From positions 1 to 6,137 of the forward strand of contig CANRBW010000096.1 of the NCBI GenBank assembly GCA_947628975.1: a stretch of DNA of 6,137 nucleotides, read 5' to 3'. The notes below the pieces were generated by a model. The model saw nothing but the letters and a program-made list of their open reading frames with translations. It was not told the origin of the DNA and ran no database searches. Within the stretch, counting starts at the first letter, position 1, and the number at the start of each line of letters is the position of its first letter. The translations under genes were made by a program, and so were the position numbers. This stretch comes from an uncultured Oscillospiraceae bacterium (GTDB lineage: Bacteria > Bacillota > Clostridia > Oscillospirales > Oscillospiraceae). Below, piece after piece: positions 1-5,749 of this stretch.

Positions 1-152
1 AGCGGGGCCAGGCCGGAGCCGGCGTCAAATACCAGCAGCGCGTCCCCCAGCGAAACGGAATAACAGGATGTATTCCCACCGTAGCCCAGAAAACCCTCCG
101 AGGCCACCGGAAAGGAACCGCGGACCCCCCAGGGGACCAATTTCAGAGTCAT
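1..152 (-). CDS. MBL-fold metallo-hydrolase, N-terminal 50 codons (cut by left edge)
   Basis: Reading leftward from the ATG at 152-150 gives an uninterrupted 50-codon frame to the window edge. The product begins MTLKLVPWGVRGSFPV and continues with YGGNTSC (residues 24-30) and LLVFDAGSGLAP (39-50). The G-x-RGS-x-P, YGGNT-x-C and DAG-S/T-G pattern is the typical N-terminus of metallo-beta-lactamase-fold hydrolases related to phosphodiesterases and PhnP-like enzymes; this is family knowledge. The metal-binding HxHxDH motif would lie beyond the edge, so activity and substrate cannot be judged. The start is supported by a GGAGGAGG ribosome binding site at 168-161, 8 nt before the ATG. An ATG at 156-154 is out of frame and soon meets a stop. 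The gene is divergent from the sugar operon and has its own promoter, so a role in arabinose use is not implied. Confidence 0.85.
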   Translation of the reverse strand, partial: MTLKLVPWGVRGSFPVASEGFLGYGGNTSCYSVSLGDALLVFDAGSGLAP

Positions 153-170
153 CCATGCCGCCTCCTCCGC

Positions 171-200
171 GCCGCCTGCAGGCGGCAGGCCGGCTTTTTT
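171..200 (+). terminator. Terminator-like hairpin plus T6, pointing rightward inside the leader of the leftward gene
   Basis: On the plus strand GCCGCCTGC (171-179) can pair with GCAGGCCGGC (185-194), giving 9 bp with one bulged C and a 5-nt loop (180-184). Six T residues follow directly (195-200), which is the form of an intrinsic terminator for rightward transcription. An alternative fold uses the perfect palindrome GCCGCCTGCAGGCGGC at 171-186. No rightward gene ends just upstream, so its natural client is unclear: it could stop antisense transcripts. In the leftward leader RNA the same sequence forms a hairpin 2 nt before the ribosome binding site of the MBL gene. Confidence 0.45.
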
Positions 201-224
201 GTGATGATAATTATTATAATATAA

Positions 225-253
225 AGTATAGCCGCGCCGGTTTGCCCTGTCAA
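225..253 (-). promoter_or_regulatory. Sigma-70/SigA-type promoter for the MBL hydrolase gene
   Basis: On the minus strand a perfect -35 TTGACA (253-248) is followed by a 17-nt spacer and a -10 TATACT (230-225). The predicted start is near 218, giving a leader of about 65 nt before the ATG at 152. That leader contains an A-tract and a GC-rich hairpin just before the ribosome binding site. Both hexamers and the spacing are read directly; activity is inferred. Confidence 0.8.
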
Positions 254-317
254 GCGTTTCCCCGGCCGGGCCGGTTTTTCCCACCATTCCAAAAGCTCCC
301 GGAATTATTACAGAAAA

Positions 318-333
318 TTGTTATAAATGACAA
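318..333. promoter_or_regulatory. Imperfect dyad, candidate operator upstream of the operon promoter
   Basis: TTGTTATAAATGACAA is an imperfect inverted repeat in which 6 of 8 positions match between the half-sites (TTGTTATA and TTGTCATT). It lies 27 bp upstream of the operon -35 box. The TTGT...ACAA outer bases loosely resemble GntR-type AraR operators of Firmicutes (ATTTGTACGTACAAAT in Bacillus), but the central bases differ. An AT-rich dyad could also arise by chance, so this is only a candidate. Confidence 0.25.
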
Positions 334-353
334 AAAATTACATTTTATTCGCG
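321..353 (+). repeat. First copy of a bipartite direct repeat flanking the operon promoter
   Basis: TTATAAATG at 321-329 and TTTATTCGCG at 344-353 recur in the same order as TTATAACTG at 401-409 and TTTTTTCGCG at 414-423. The gap between the two parts is 14 nt in this copy and 4 nt in the other. This copy sits just upstream of the -35 box and ends in the 8-bp palindrome TTCGCGAA (348-355). It may be a regulator site, but part of the match comes from AT-rich composition. Confidence 0.3.
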
Positions 354-360
354 AAACGGC

Positions 361-389
361 TTGACTTCTACCGGGGCCTCTGATAGAAT
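361..389 (+). promoter_or_regulatory. Sigma-70/SigA-type promoter of the sugar transport/catabolism operon
   Basis: TTGACT (361-366, 5 of 6 to consensus), a 17-nt spacer and TAGAAT (384-389, 5 of 6) form a strong promoter. TG at 381-382 with one base before the -10 adds an extended -10 element. The region upstream (about 300-347) is rich in A and T tracts and could act as an UP element. The predicted start is near 396, leaving an untranslated leader of about 100 nt before the ATPase start at 498. It is back to back with the leftward promoter: the two -35 elements are about 107 bp apart. Confidence 0.8.
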
Positions 390-400
390 CTGGACTGTAT

Positions 401-423
401 TTATAACTGCATATTTTTTCGCG
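401..423 (+). repeat. Second copy of the bipartite direct repeat, just downstream of the predicted transcription start
   Basis: TTATAACTG (401-409) and TTTTTTCGCG (414-423) match the upstream copy at 321-353, with the TTCGCG cores 70 bp apart. The copy lies just after the predicted transcription start near 396, a position where a bound repressor would block transcription. A shorter direct repeat, ACTGTAT (394-400) and ACTGCAT (406-412), 12 bp apart, overlaps the start point. Function is inferred only. Confidence 0.3.
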
Positions 424-459
424 TTCAATTCACCGTAAACCCATGATTCTTGCTCTGTA

Positions 460-471
460 TCGCAGCTGCGA
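460..471. repeat. Perfect 12-bp palindrome in the operon leader
   Basis: TCGCAGCTGCGA at 460-471 is its own reverse complement. It lies in the 5' leader about 27 bp before the ATPase start and 13 bp before its ribosome binding site. As an RNA hairpin it would have almost no loop, so a DNA-binding site is the more plausible reading if it has any role. No T-tract follows, so it is not a terminator. Confidence 0.3.
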
Positions 472-497
472 AGGAAATGACAAAGGGGGAGTCGCTT

Positions 498-2012
498 ATG
501 GAGCCAATCCTGGAAGTACGGAATCTGACAAAGATCTACGAAGGCGGCGTTCTGGCCAACCATCAGATCAACTTCAGTGTGGAAGAAGGGGAGATCCACG
601 CCCTGATGGGGGAGAACGGCGCGGGCAAATCGACCCTGATCAAATGTCTGACCGGCGTGTACGCCAAAGACGAGGGGGACATCTACCTGGCCGGGCAGGA
701 TAAGCCGGTGACCATCCGCTCCCCCCAGGACGCCCAGAACGCGGGCATCAGCACCGTGTATCAGGAGATCACCCTCTGCCCCAACCTGACGGTGGCGGAG
801 AACCTCTACATCGGCCGCTCCAAGGGCCCCGGGACCAGCTGGAAGCGGATGAACACCGGGGCCAAGAAGATCCTGACCTCCCTGGGCATCCCCGCCAGCC
901 CCAAGCAGCAGCTGGGCACCTGCTCCATCGCCGTGCAGCAGATGGTGGCCATCGCCCGCGCGGTGGATATGGAGTGCAAGGTCCTCATCCTGGACGAGCC
1001 CACCTCCTCCCTGGACGAGCAGGAGGTGGAAAAGCTCTTCGGCCTGATGCGGGACCTGAAGGCCAAGGGGGTGGGCATCATCTTCGTCACCCACTTCCTG
1101 GACCAGGTCTACGAGGTCTGCGACCGCATCACCGTCCTCCGGGACGGCCAGCTGGTGGGGGAGTACGTCATCCAGGACCTGCCCAGGGTCCAGCTGGTGT
1201 CCAAGATGCTGGGCAAGGAGCTGGACGACATGGCCGACATCAAAAGCGACGCCGACGCCGCGGCGGTGGACCCCCAGTCCACGCCGGTTCTGGAGGCCCA
1301 CGGCCTCTGTAGCGGCGCGGGCATCAAGCCCTTCGACTTCTCCATTCGGAAGGGCGAGGTCAACGGCTTCACCGGCCTGCTGGGCTCCGGCCGCAGCGAG
1401 TGCGTCCGGGCCATCTTCGGCGCGGACCACATCACCGGCGGCACCGTGACGGTGGAGGGCAAGAGCGCCCACATCCGCAAGCCCCTGGACGCCATGAAAA
1501 AGGGCATCGGCTACCTCCCCGAAGACCGCAAGGGGGACGGCATCGTAGGCGACCTCAGCGTCCGGGAGAACATCATCCTGGCCCTCCAGGTGATGAAGGG
1601 CTTCTTCCGGCCCTTCTCCCGCGCCCAGGCGGAGGCCTTCGCCGACGAGTACATCAAGCTGTTGGAGATCAAGACCGCCTCCTCCGACACCCCCATCAAG
1701 TCCCTGTCCGGCGGCAACCAGCAGAAGGTCATCCTGGCCCGGTGGCTCCTCACCGACCCCAAGTACCTGATCCTGGACGAGCCCACCCGGGGCATCGACA
1801 TCGGCACCAAGATCGAGATCCAGAAACTGGTCCTGAAGCTGGCCGCCCAGGGCAAGAGCGTCACCTTCATCTCCTCCGAGATCGACGAGATGCTGCGCAC
1901 CTGCTCCCGGCTCATCGTCATGCGGGACCGGAAGACGGTGGGCGAGCTCACCGGAGAGGACCTGACCCAGGCCAAGATCATGGCAACTATCGCGGGAGGT
2001 GAGGCACAATGA
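498..2012 (+). CDS. Sugar ABC transporter ATP-binding protein, two ABC domains (MglA/RbsA/YtfR family)
   Basis: This 504-residue cytoplasmic protein would power sugar import by ATP hydrolysis at the inner face of the membrane permeases. Domain 1 (about 1-240) has Walker A GENGAGKST (38-46), a Q-loop Gln89, a degenerate signature (SIAVQQMVAIARA, 143-155), Walker B VLILDEPTSSLD (162-173) and switch His199. Domain 2 (about 263-500) has a degenerate Walker A GLLGSGRSE (293-301) lacking the lysine, an intact signature LSGGNQQKV (403-411), Walker B YLILDEPTRGID (423-434) and serines (FISSE, 457-461) where a switch His would be. This asymmetric pattern and the length of about 500 residues are normal for carbohydrate-uptake CUT2 ATPases. 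The ATG at 498 is chosen because AGGGGGAG (484-491) lies 6 nt before it; TTG450 and ATG477 are in frame but poorly served. A 20-residue Asp/Ala-rich linker (243-262) joins the domains. It is first in the operon and overlaps the next gene by 4 bp. The pairing with YtfT/YjfF-like permeases suggests YtfR type. Confidence 0.93.
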   Translation: MEPILEVRNLTKIYEGGVLANHQINFSVEEGEIHALMGENGAGKSTLIKCLTGVYAKDEGDIYLAGQDKPVTIRSPQDAQNAGISTVYQEITLCPNLTVAENLYIGRSKGPGTSWKRMNTGAKKILTSLGIPASPKQQLGTCSIAVQQMVAIARAVDMECKVLILDEPTSSLDEQEVEKLFGLMRDLKAKGVGIIFVTHFLDQVYEVCDRITVLRDGQLVGEYVIQDLPRVQLVSKMLGKELDDMADIKSDADAAAVDPQSTPVLEAHGLCSGAGIKPFDFSIRKGEVNGFTGLLGSGRSECVRAIFGADHITGGTVTVEGKSAHIRKPLDAMKKGIGYLPEDRKGDGIVGDLSVRENIILALQVMKGFFRPFSRAQAEAFADEYIKLLEIKTASSDTPIKSLSGGNQQKVILARWLLTDPKYLILDEPTRGIDIGTKIEIQKLVLKLAAQGKSVTFISSEIDEMLRTCSRLIVMRDRKTVGELTGEDLTQAKIMATIAGGEAQ

Positions 2013-3121
2013 CAGCTCCGGTCAAGACCCCGGGCAAGAAGACCCGCAAGAGCGGTCAGGAGAGCCTGGTCAAGCGGCTCACCCGGCAGCAGCTCTTTAT
2101 CCCCCTGGCGGCGCTGGTGCTGCTGGTGCTGTTCAACCTGATCGCCGACCCGTCCTTCTTCGCGGTCAGCATCAAGGAGAACAGCCTTGGCAACCCCGTC
2201 CTCAGCGGCAACATCATCTCGGTGCTGGACAACGCCTCGGAGCTGGTCATCCTCTCCATCGGCATGACCCTGGTCACCGCCTCCTCCGGCGGGCAGGACA
2301 TCTCGGTGGGCGCGGCCATGGCCATCGCCGGCAGCGTCATCCTGCGGCTGGTCTGCGGCGGTCAGGTCAACGCCGACACCATGCACATGAACCTCTTCCT
2401 GGCCCTGTTCATCGCCATCGTGGTGAGTATGCTCTTCGGCGCCTTTAACGGCACTCTGGTGGCCTACTTCAAGATCCAGCCCATGGTGGCCACCCTGATC
2501 CTCTACACCGCCGGCCGCTCCATCGCCGCGTGGATCAACAACAACGAGCTGCCCATCATGAACGACCTCTCCTTCAAATACGCCGGGACCTTCCTCCCCG
2601 GCATCCCCATCCCCACCCCGGTCTTCATCACCATCTTCATGATCGCGCTGTTCTGGCTGGTGCTGAAGTTCACCAACCTGGGGCTCTACACCCAGTCGGT
2701 GGGCATCAACGCCAGCTCCGCCCGCCTCAACGGCCTGAACCCCCAGCGGGTCAAGCTCCTCACCTACATGATCCTGGGGGCCTGCGTGGCGGTGGCCGGC
2801 TTCATCCGGGTCAGCCGCAGCGGCTCCATCAACTACTCCCGCATCGCGGAGAACATCGAGATGGACGCCATCCTGGCCGTGGCTCTGGGCGGCAACGCCC
2901 TCAGCGGCGGCAAGTTCAACATCTACGGCTCCGTCCTGGGCGCCTACGTCATCCAGTTCCTCACCACCACCCTCTACAAGTACGACGTGCCCTCCACCGC
3001 CCTGCCCGCCTACAAGGCGGTGGTGGTCATCCTGCTGGTGGTGCTCAGCGCCCCGGTGGTGCGCGAGAAGCTGTCCAGGCTGAAAAAAGCGCCTGCCAAG
3101 GCCGCGAAGGAGGTGTCCTGA
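2009..3121 (+). CDS. Sugar ABC transporter permease 1 (RbsC/AraH superfamily, YtfT-like)
   Basis: This 370-residue polytopic inner-membrane protein is one half of the presumed heterodimeric channel. A basic cytoplasmic tail of about 30 residues leads into the first membrane segment (about 31-47). Further hydrophobic segments lie near 76-91, 98-115, 128-153, 203-221, 249-267, 283-297, 304-319 and 336-350. Family motifs are SSGGQDISVGAA (92-103), KIQPMVATLILYTAGR (155-170) and EMDAILAVALGGNALSGG (284-301). The closest resemblance I recognise is E. coli YtfT of the galactofuranose transporter, where the equivalent first motif reads TGGIDLSVGA; Gln replaces Ile here. The start overlaps the ATPase stop (ATGA, 2009-2012), and GGAGGTGA (1995-2002) lies 6 nt before it, implying translational coupling. 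In an operon with araA, L-arabinose is the most likely cargo, but substrate choice is set mainly by the binding protein, which is not in view. Confidence 0.92.
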   Translation: MTAPVKTPGKKTRKSGQESLVKRLTRQQLFIPLAALVLLVLFNLIADPSFFAVSIKENSLGNPVLSGNIISVLDNASELVILSIGMTLVTASSGGQDISVGAAMAIAGSVILRLVCGGQVNADTMHMNLFLALFIAIVVSMLFGAFNGTLVAYFKIQPMVATLILYTAGRSIAAWINNNELPIMNDLSFKYAGTFLPGIPIPTPVFITIFMIALFWLVLKFTNLGLYTQSVGINASSARLNGLNPQRVKLLTYMILGACVAVAGFIRVSRSGSINYSRIAENIEMDAILAVALGGNALSGGKFNIYGSVLGAYVIQFLTTTLYKYDVPSTALPAYKAVVVILLVVLSAPVVREKLSRLKKAPAKAAKEVS

Positions 3122-3122
3122 A

Positions 3123-4169
3123 ATGCCGAAAGGGATCGCAGTTGACAAGCAGGGGCGGCTGAAGGACCGCGTCGCCATGAGCGACACCAACCTGCTTTTG
3201 ACCATCACCATCGTGGTGTTCTTCCTGCTCTACCTCTCCGCCATCCTCTTCCTGGGCGGCGGCTTCACCAAGGGACAGACCTTCCTGAACATCCTCAACA
3301 ACAACGCCTCCCTCATCGTCCTGGCCTGCGGCATGAGCGTGGTCATGATCACCGGCGGCATCGACATCAGCGTGGGCGCGGTCACCTGCCTGGTGTGCAT
3401 GGTCTGCGCGGTGAATCTGGAGCGGCAGGGCGGCAACATCTTCACCGTCATCCTCATCGGCCTGGGCATCGGCCTGGCCTTCGGCCTGGTCCAGGGCTTC
3501 CTGGTGGCCCACCTGGGCATCCAGCCCTTCATCGTATCCCTGGCGGGCATGTTCTTCGCCAAGGGGATGACCACCATCGTCAGCAAAGAGCCCATCCGGG
3601 TGACCAACGAGGCGTTCCTGGCGGTGAAGGACACCCGCGTCAACGTCCCCGGCCTTGGCTCGGTCAACAAGCTGGGGCAGTACGTCCCCGCCTATGTGGA
3701 GGTGGGGGTCATCGTGGCGCTGGTAGTGGTGGTCCTGCTGTTCTGCCTCCTGCGCTGGAGCAAGCTGGGCCGCGGCTTCTACGCCGTGGGCGGCAACAAC
3801 CAGAGCGCCAATATGCTGGGCATCAATGTGCGCCGGACCAAGTTCCTGGCCCATGTGCTGTGCGGTCTGCTGGCCGGTCTGGGCGGCATCCTCTACTTCC
3901 TCCACGTGGGCAGCGGCGACGTGGCCAACGGCGCGGGGGACGAGATGAACGCCATCGCCTCCTCCATCATCGGCGGCACCCTGCTCACCGGCGGCGTGGG
4001 CAACGTGGTCGGCTCCTTCTTCGGGGTGCTGAGCCTGAACACCATCAAGCGCATCGTCTCCTCCCTGGGCTTTGACGAGGCGTGGTGGTCCAACATCACC
4101 GTGGCCGCCATGCTCTGCCTGTTCCTGGTGATCCAGAGCGTCGTCCTGCTGCGCAAGAGCAAGAAGTAA
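3123..4169 (+). CDS. Sugar ABC transporter permease 2 (RbsC/AraH superfamily, YjfF-like)
   Basis: This 348-residue integral membrane protein would form the second half of the transporter channel. Hydrophobic segments lie near 23-44, 62-77, 84-97, 107-130, 136-150, 193-211, 242-260, 275-287, 292-304 and 325-343. Family motifs are TGGIDISVGA (77-86), GIQPFIVSLAGMFFAKG (132-148), YAVGGNNQSANMLGI (220-234) and NAIASSIIGGTLLTGG (276-291). The near C-terminal EAWWSNITVAAMLCLFLVIQ (319-338) resembles the E. coli YjfF tail. It is clearly divergent from permease 1, so this is an ancient YtfT/YjfF-type pair and not a recent duplication. The ATG at 3123 lies one base after the previous stop and has AAGGAGGTG (3107-3115) 7 nt upstream. 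A later in-frame ATG at 3177 is possible but lacks comparable support. The kinase gene follows after 14 bp. Confidence 0.92.
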   Translation: MPKGIAVDKQGRLKDRVAMSDTNLLLTITIVVFFLLYLSAILFLGGGFTKGQTFLNILNNNASLIVLACGMSVVMITGGIDISVGAVTCLVCMVCAVNLERQGGNIFTVILIGLGIGLAFGLVQGFLVAHLGIQPFIVSLAGMFFAKGMTTIVSKEPIRVTNEAFLAVKDTRVNVPGLGSVNKLGQYVPAYVEVGVIVALVVVVLLFCLLRWSKLGRGFYAVGGNNQSANMLGINVRRTKFLAHVLCGLLAGLGGILYFLHVGSGDVANGAGDEMNAIASSIIGGTLLTGGVGNVVGSFFGVLSLNTIKRIVSSLGFDEAWWSNITVAAMLCLFLVIQSVVLLRKSKK

Positions 4170-4183
4170 GGGGGGAGCGCCAG

Positions 4184-5710
4184 ATGAAGACCTGTTTGGG
4201 CGTGGAGTTCGGCTCCACCCGGATCAAGGCCGTCACGGTGGACGGCGCGTTCCGCCCCGTCTCCTCCGGGGACTATACCTGGGCCTCCCGGTACGAAAAC
4301 GGCGTGTGGACCTACCCCTTGGAGGAGGTCTGGACCGGGCTGAAGGCCGCCCTGGCCCAGGTGAAGGACCGGGACGGCATCGCCGCCGCCGGGGTCTCGG
4401 CCATGATGCACGGCTACCTGGCCTTTGACAGCGAGTGGAACCTGCTGGTCCCCTTCCGCACCTGGCAGAACACCATCACCGGCCCCGCCGCGGCGGAGCT
4501 GACCGAGCTCTTCGGCTTCAACATCCCCCAGCGGTGGTCCATCGCCCACCTCTACCAGGCCATGCTCAACGACGAGCCCCACGTCCCCCACATCGCCCAT
4601 CTGACCACCCTGGCGGGCTACATCCACCACCAGCTCACCGGCGTCCACGCCGTGGGGGTGGGGGAGGCCTCCGGGATGTTCCCCATCGACAGCCAGACCC
4701 GGAACTACGACGCGGGGATGCTGGAGAAATTCAACGCTCTGGTGGCCCGCCGGGGCCTCCCCTGGCGGCTGGAGGACCTGCTCCCCCGCGTGCTGACCGC
4801 CGGCGAGGACGCCGGCGCCCTCACCCCGGAGGGGGCCGCCCTGCTGGAGGGACTGCTCCCGGCGGGGATCCCCTTCGCCCCCGCCGAGGGGGACGCGGGC
4901 ACCGGCATGGTGGCCACCAACGCCGTGGCCCCCCGGACCGGCAACGTCTCCGCCGGGACCTCCATCTTCTCCATGGTGGTGCTGGAGCGTCCCCTCCGGG
5001 AGGTCCACGAGGAGATCGACCTGGTCACCACCCCCGCCGGGGCGCCGGTGGCCATGGTCCACTGCAACAACTGCACCGGCGACACCAACGCCTGGGTCAG
5101 CCTCCTGGGGGAGGCGGCCCGGCTCTTCGGCGCGGACCCTGAGCCGGGCGAGCTCTACACCAAGCTCTACCAGAAGAGCCTGGAGGGGGAGGCGGACTGC
5201 GGCGGCGTGCTGGTGTGCAACTACCTGGCCGGGGAGGGGGTCACCCACCTGGACGCGGGCCGGCCCCTGGTGGCCCGGACCCCGGAGACCCGCTTCACCC
5301 TGGCCAACTTCTTCCGCGCCCAGCTCTACGCCACCATGGCCACCCTGAAGCTGGGCATGGACATCCTGGCCCAGGAGGGGGTCGCCATCGACTCCCTCAC
5401 CGGCCACGGCGGACTGTTCAAGACCCCCCTGGTGGGCCAGCGCTACATGGCCGCCGCCTGCGGCGCGCCGGTGACCTGCATGGAGACCGCCGGAGAGGGC
5501 GGGCCCTACGGCATGGCCCTGCTGGCCGCCTACCTGCTGCTGCGGGGGGAGGGGGAGAGCCTGGAGGCGTTCCTGTCCCAGCGGGTCTTCGTCGGGGTCT
5601 CCGGCTCCACCGTCCGGCCCCAGGAGGCCGACCTGGCGGGCTTCAACGCCTACATCCGGCGCTACACAGCCCTGCTGGAGGTGGAAAAGACGGCGGCGGC
5701 GGTCCTGTGA
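4184..5710 (+). CDS. FGGY-family carbohydrate kinase, probable L-ribulokinase (not AraB-like)
   Basis: This 508-residue cytoplasmic enzyme would transfer phosphate from ATP to a ketopentose. FGGY-family signs are the N-terminal phosphate loop GVEFGSTRIKAV (6-17), a substrate-site MMHG (74-77), RTWQNTIT (92-99), GDAGTGM (236-242) with Asp237 as probable catalytic base, the second phosphate motif SAGTS (256-260), and the ATP-side GHGGLFKTPLVGQRYMAAA (407-425) with EGGPYGMALLAAY (438-450). The sequence lacks the regions I would expect of classical AraB and looks nearer to proteins annotated as xylulokinase or unspecified FGGY kinase. Because araA follows 39 bp later, L-ribulose is the inferred substrate. 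A non-AraB ribulokinase (AraK) has been described in clostridia; whether this is an orthologue needs a search. The ATG at 4184 has GGGGAG (4172-4177) 6 nt upstream; the same frame is open further left, inside the permease gene, but without a ribosome site. Xylulokinase activity is the main alternative. Confidence 0.87.
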   Translation: MKTCLGVEFGSTRIKAVTVDGAFRPVSSGDYTWASRYENGVWTYPLEEVWTGLKAALAQVKDRDGIAAAGVSAMMHGYLAFDSEWNLLVPFRTWQNTITGPAAAELTELFGFNIPQRWSIAHLYQAMLNDEPHVPHIAHLTTLAGYIHHQLTGVHAVGVGEASGMFPIDSQTRNYDAGMLEKFNALVARRGLPWRLEDLLPRVLTAGEDAGALTPEGAALLEGLLPAGIPFAPAEGDAGTGMVATNAVAPRTGNVSAGTSIFSMVVLERPLREVHEEIDLVTTPAGAPVAMVHCNNCTGDTNAWVSLLGEAARLFGADPEPGELYTKLYQKSLEGEADCGGVLVCNYLAGEGVTHLDAGRPLVARTPETRFTLANFFRAQLYATMATLKLGMDILAQEGVAIDSLTGHGGLFKTPLVGQRYMAAACGAPVTCMETAGEGGPYGMALLAAYLLLRGEGESLEAFLSQRVFVGVSGSTVRPQEADLAGFNAYIRRYTALLEVEKTAAAVL

Positions 5711-5749
5711 CCCCGCCGGCGGACTATCATTGAACGAGGAGGTAATCCC

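Noticed and set aside
248..264. Possible catabolite-response (cre) site around GTCAAGCGTTTCC, and another near 350-364
   Set aside because: Both keep the AANCG core but miss several conserved flanking positions of the cre consensus.
261..279. CCCGGCCGGG palindrome followed by CCGG and T5 as a second terminator
   Set aside because: The possible stem directly before the T-tract is only about 4 bp; it is weak compared with the 171-200 hairpin and lies upstream of the leftward -35 box.
68..364. 98-codon plus-strand open frame across the MBL gene start and intergenic region
   Set aside because: It is antisense to the MBL coding start, runs through the leftward promoter and the terminator-like hairpin, is Pro/Arg-rich, and has no ribosome binding site.
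443..703. Small plus-strand frame starting at ATG 443, considered as a leader peptide
   Set aside because: No ribosome binding site before 443, and it continues out of frame deep into the ATPase gene instead of stopping in the leader.
345..3905. Long minus-strand open frames (345-2009, 1511-3211, 3045-3905) opposite the ATPase and permease genes
   Set aside because: Same cause: biased composition, no domains, and they lie opposite clearly real genes.
5713..5722. CCGCCGGCGG palindrome between the kinase and araA as a terminator
   Set aside because: Only 10 bp with no room for a loop and no T-tract; a strong araA ribosome site follows closely, consistent with cotranscription.
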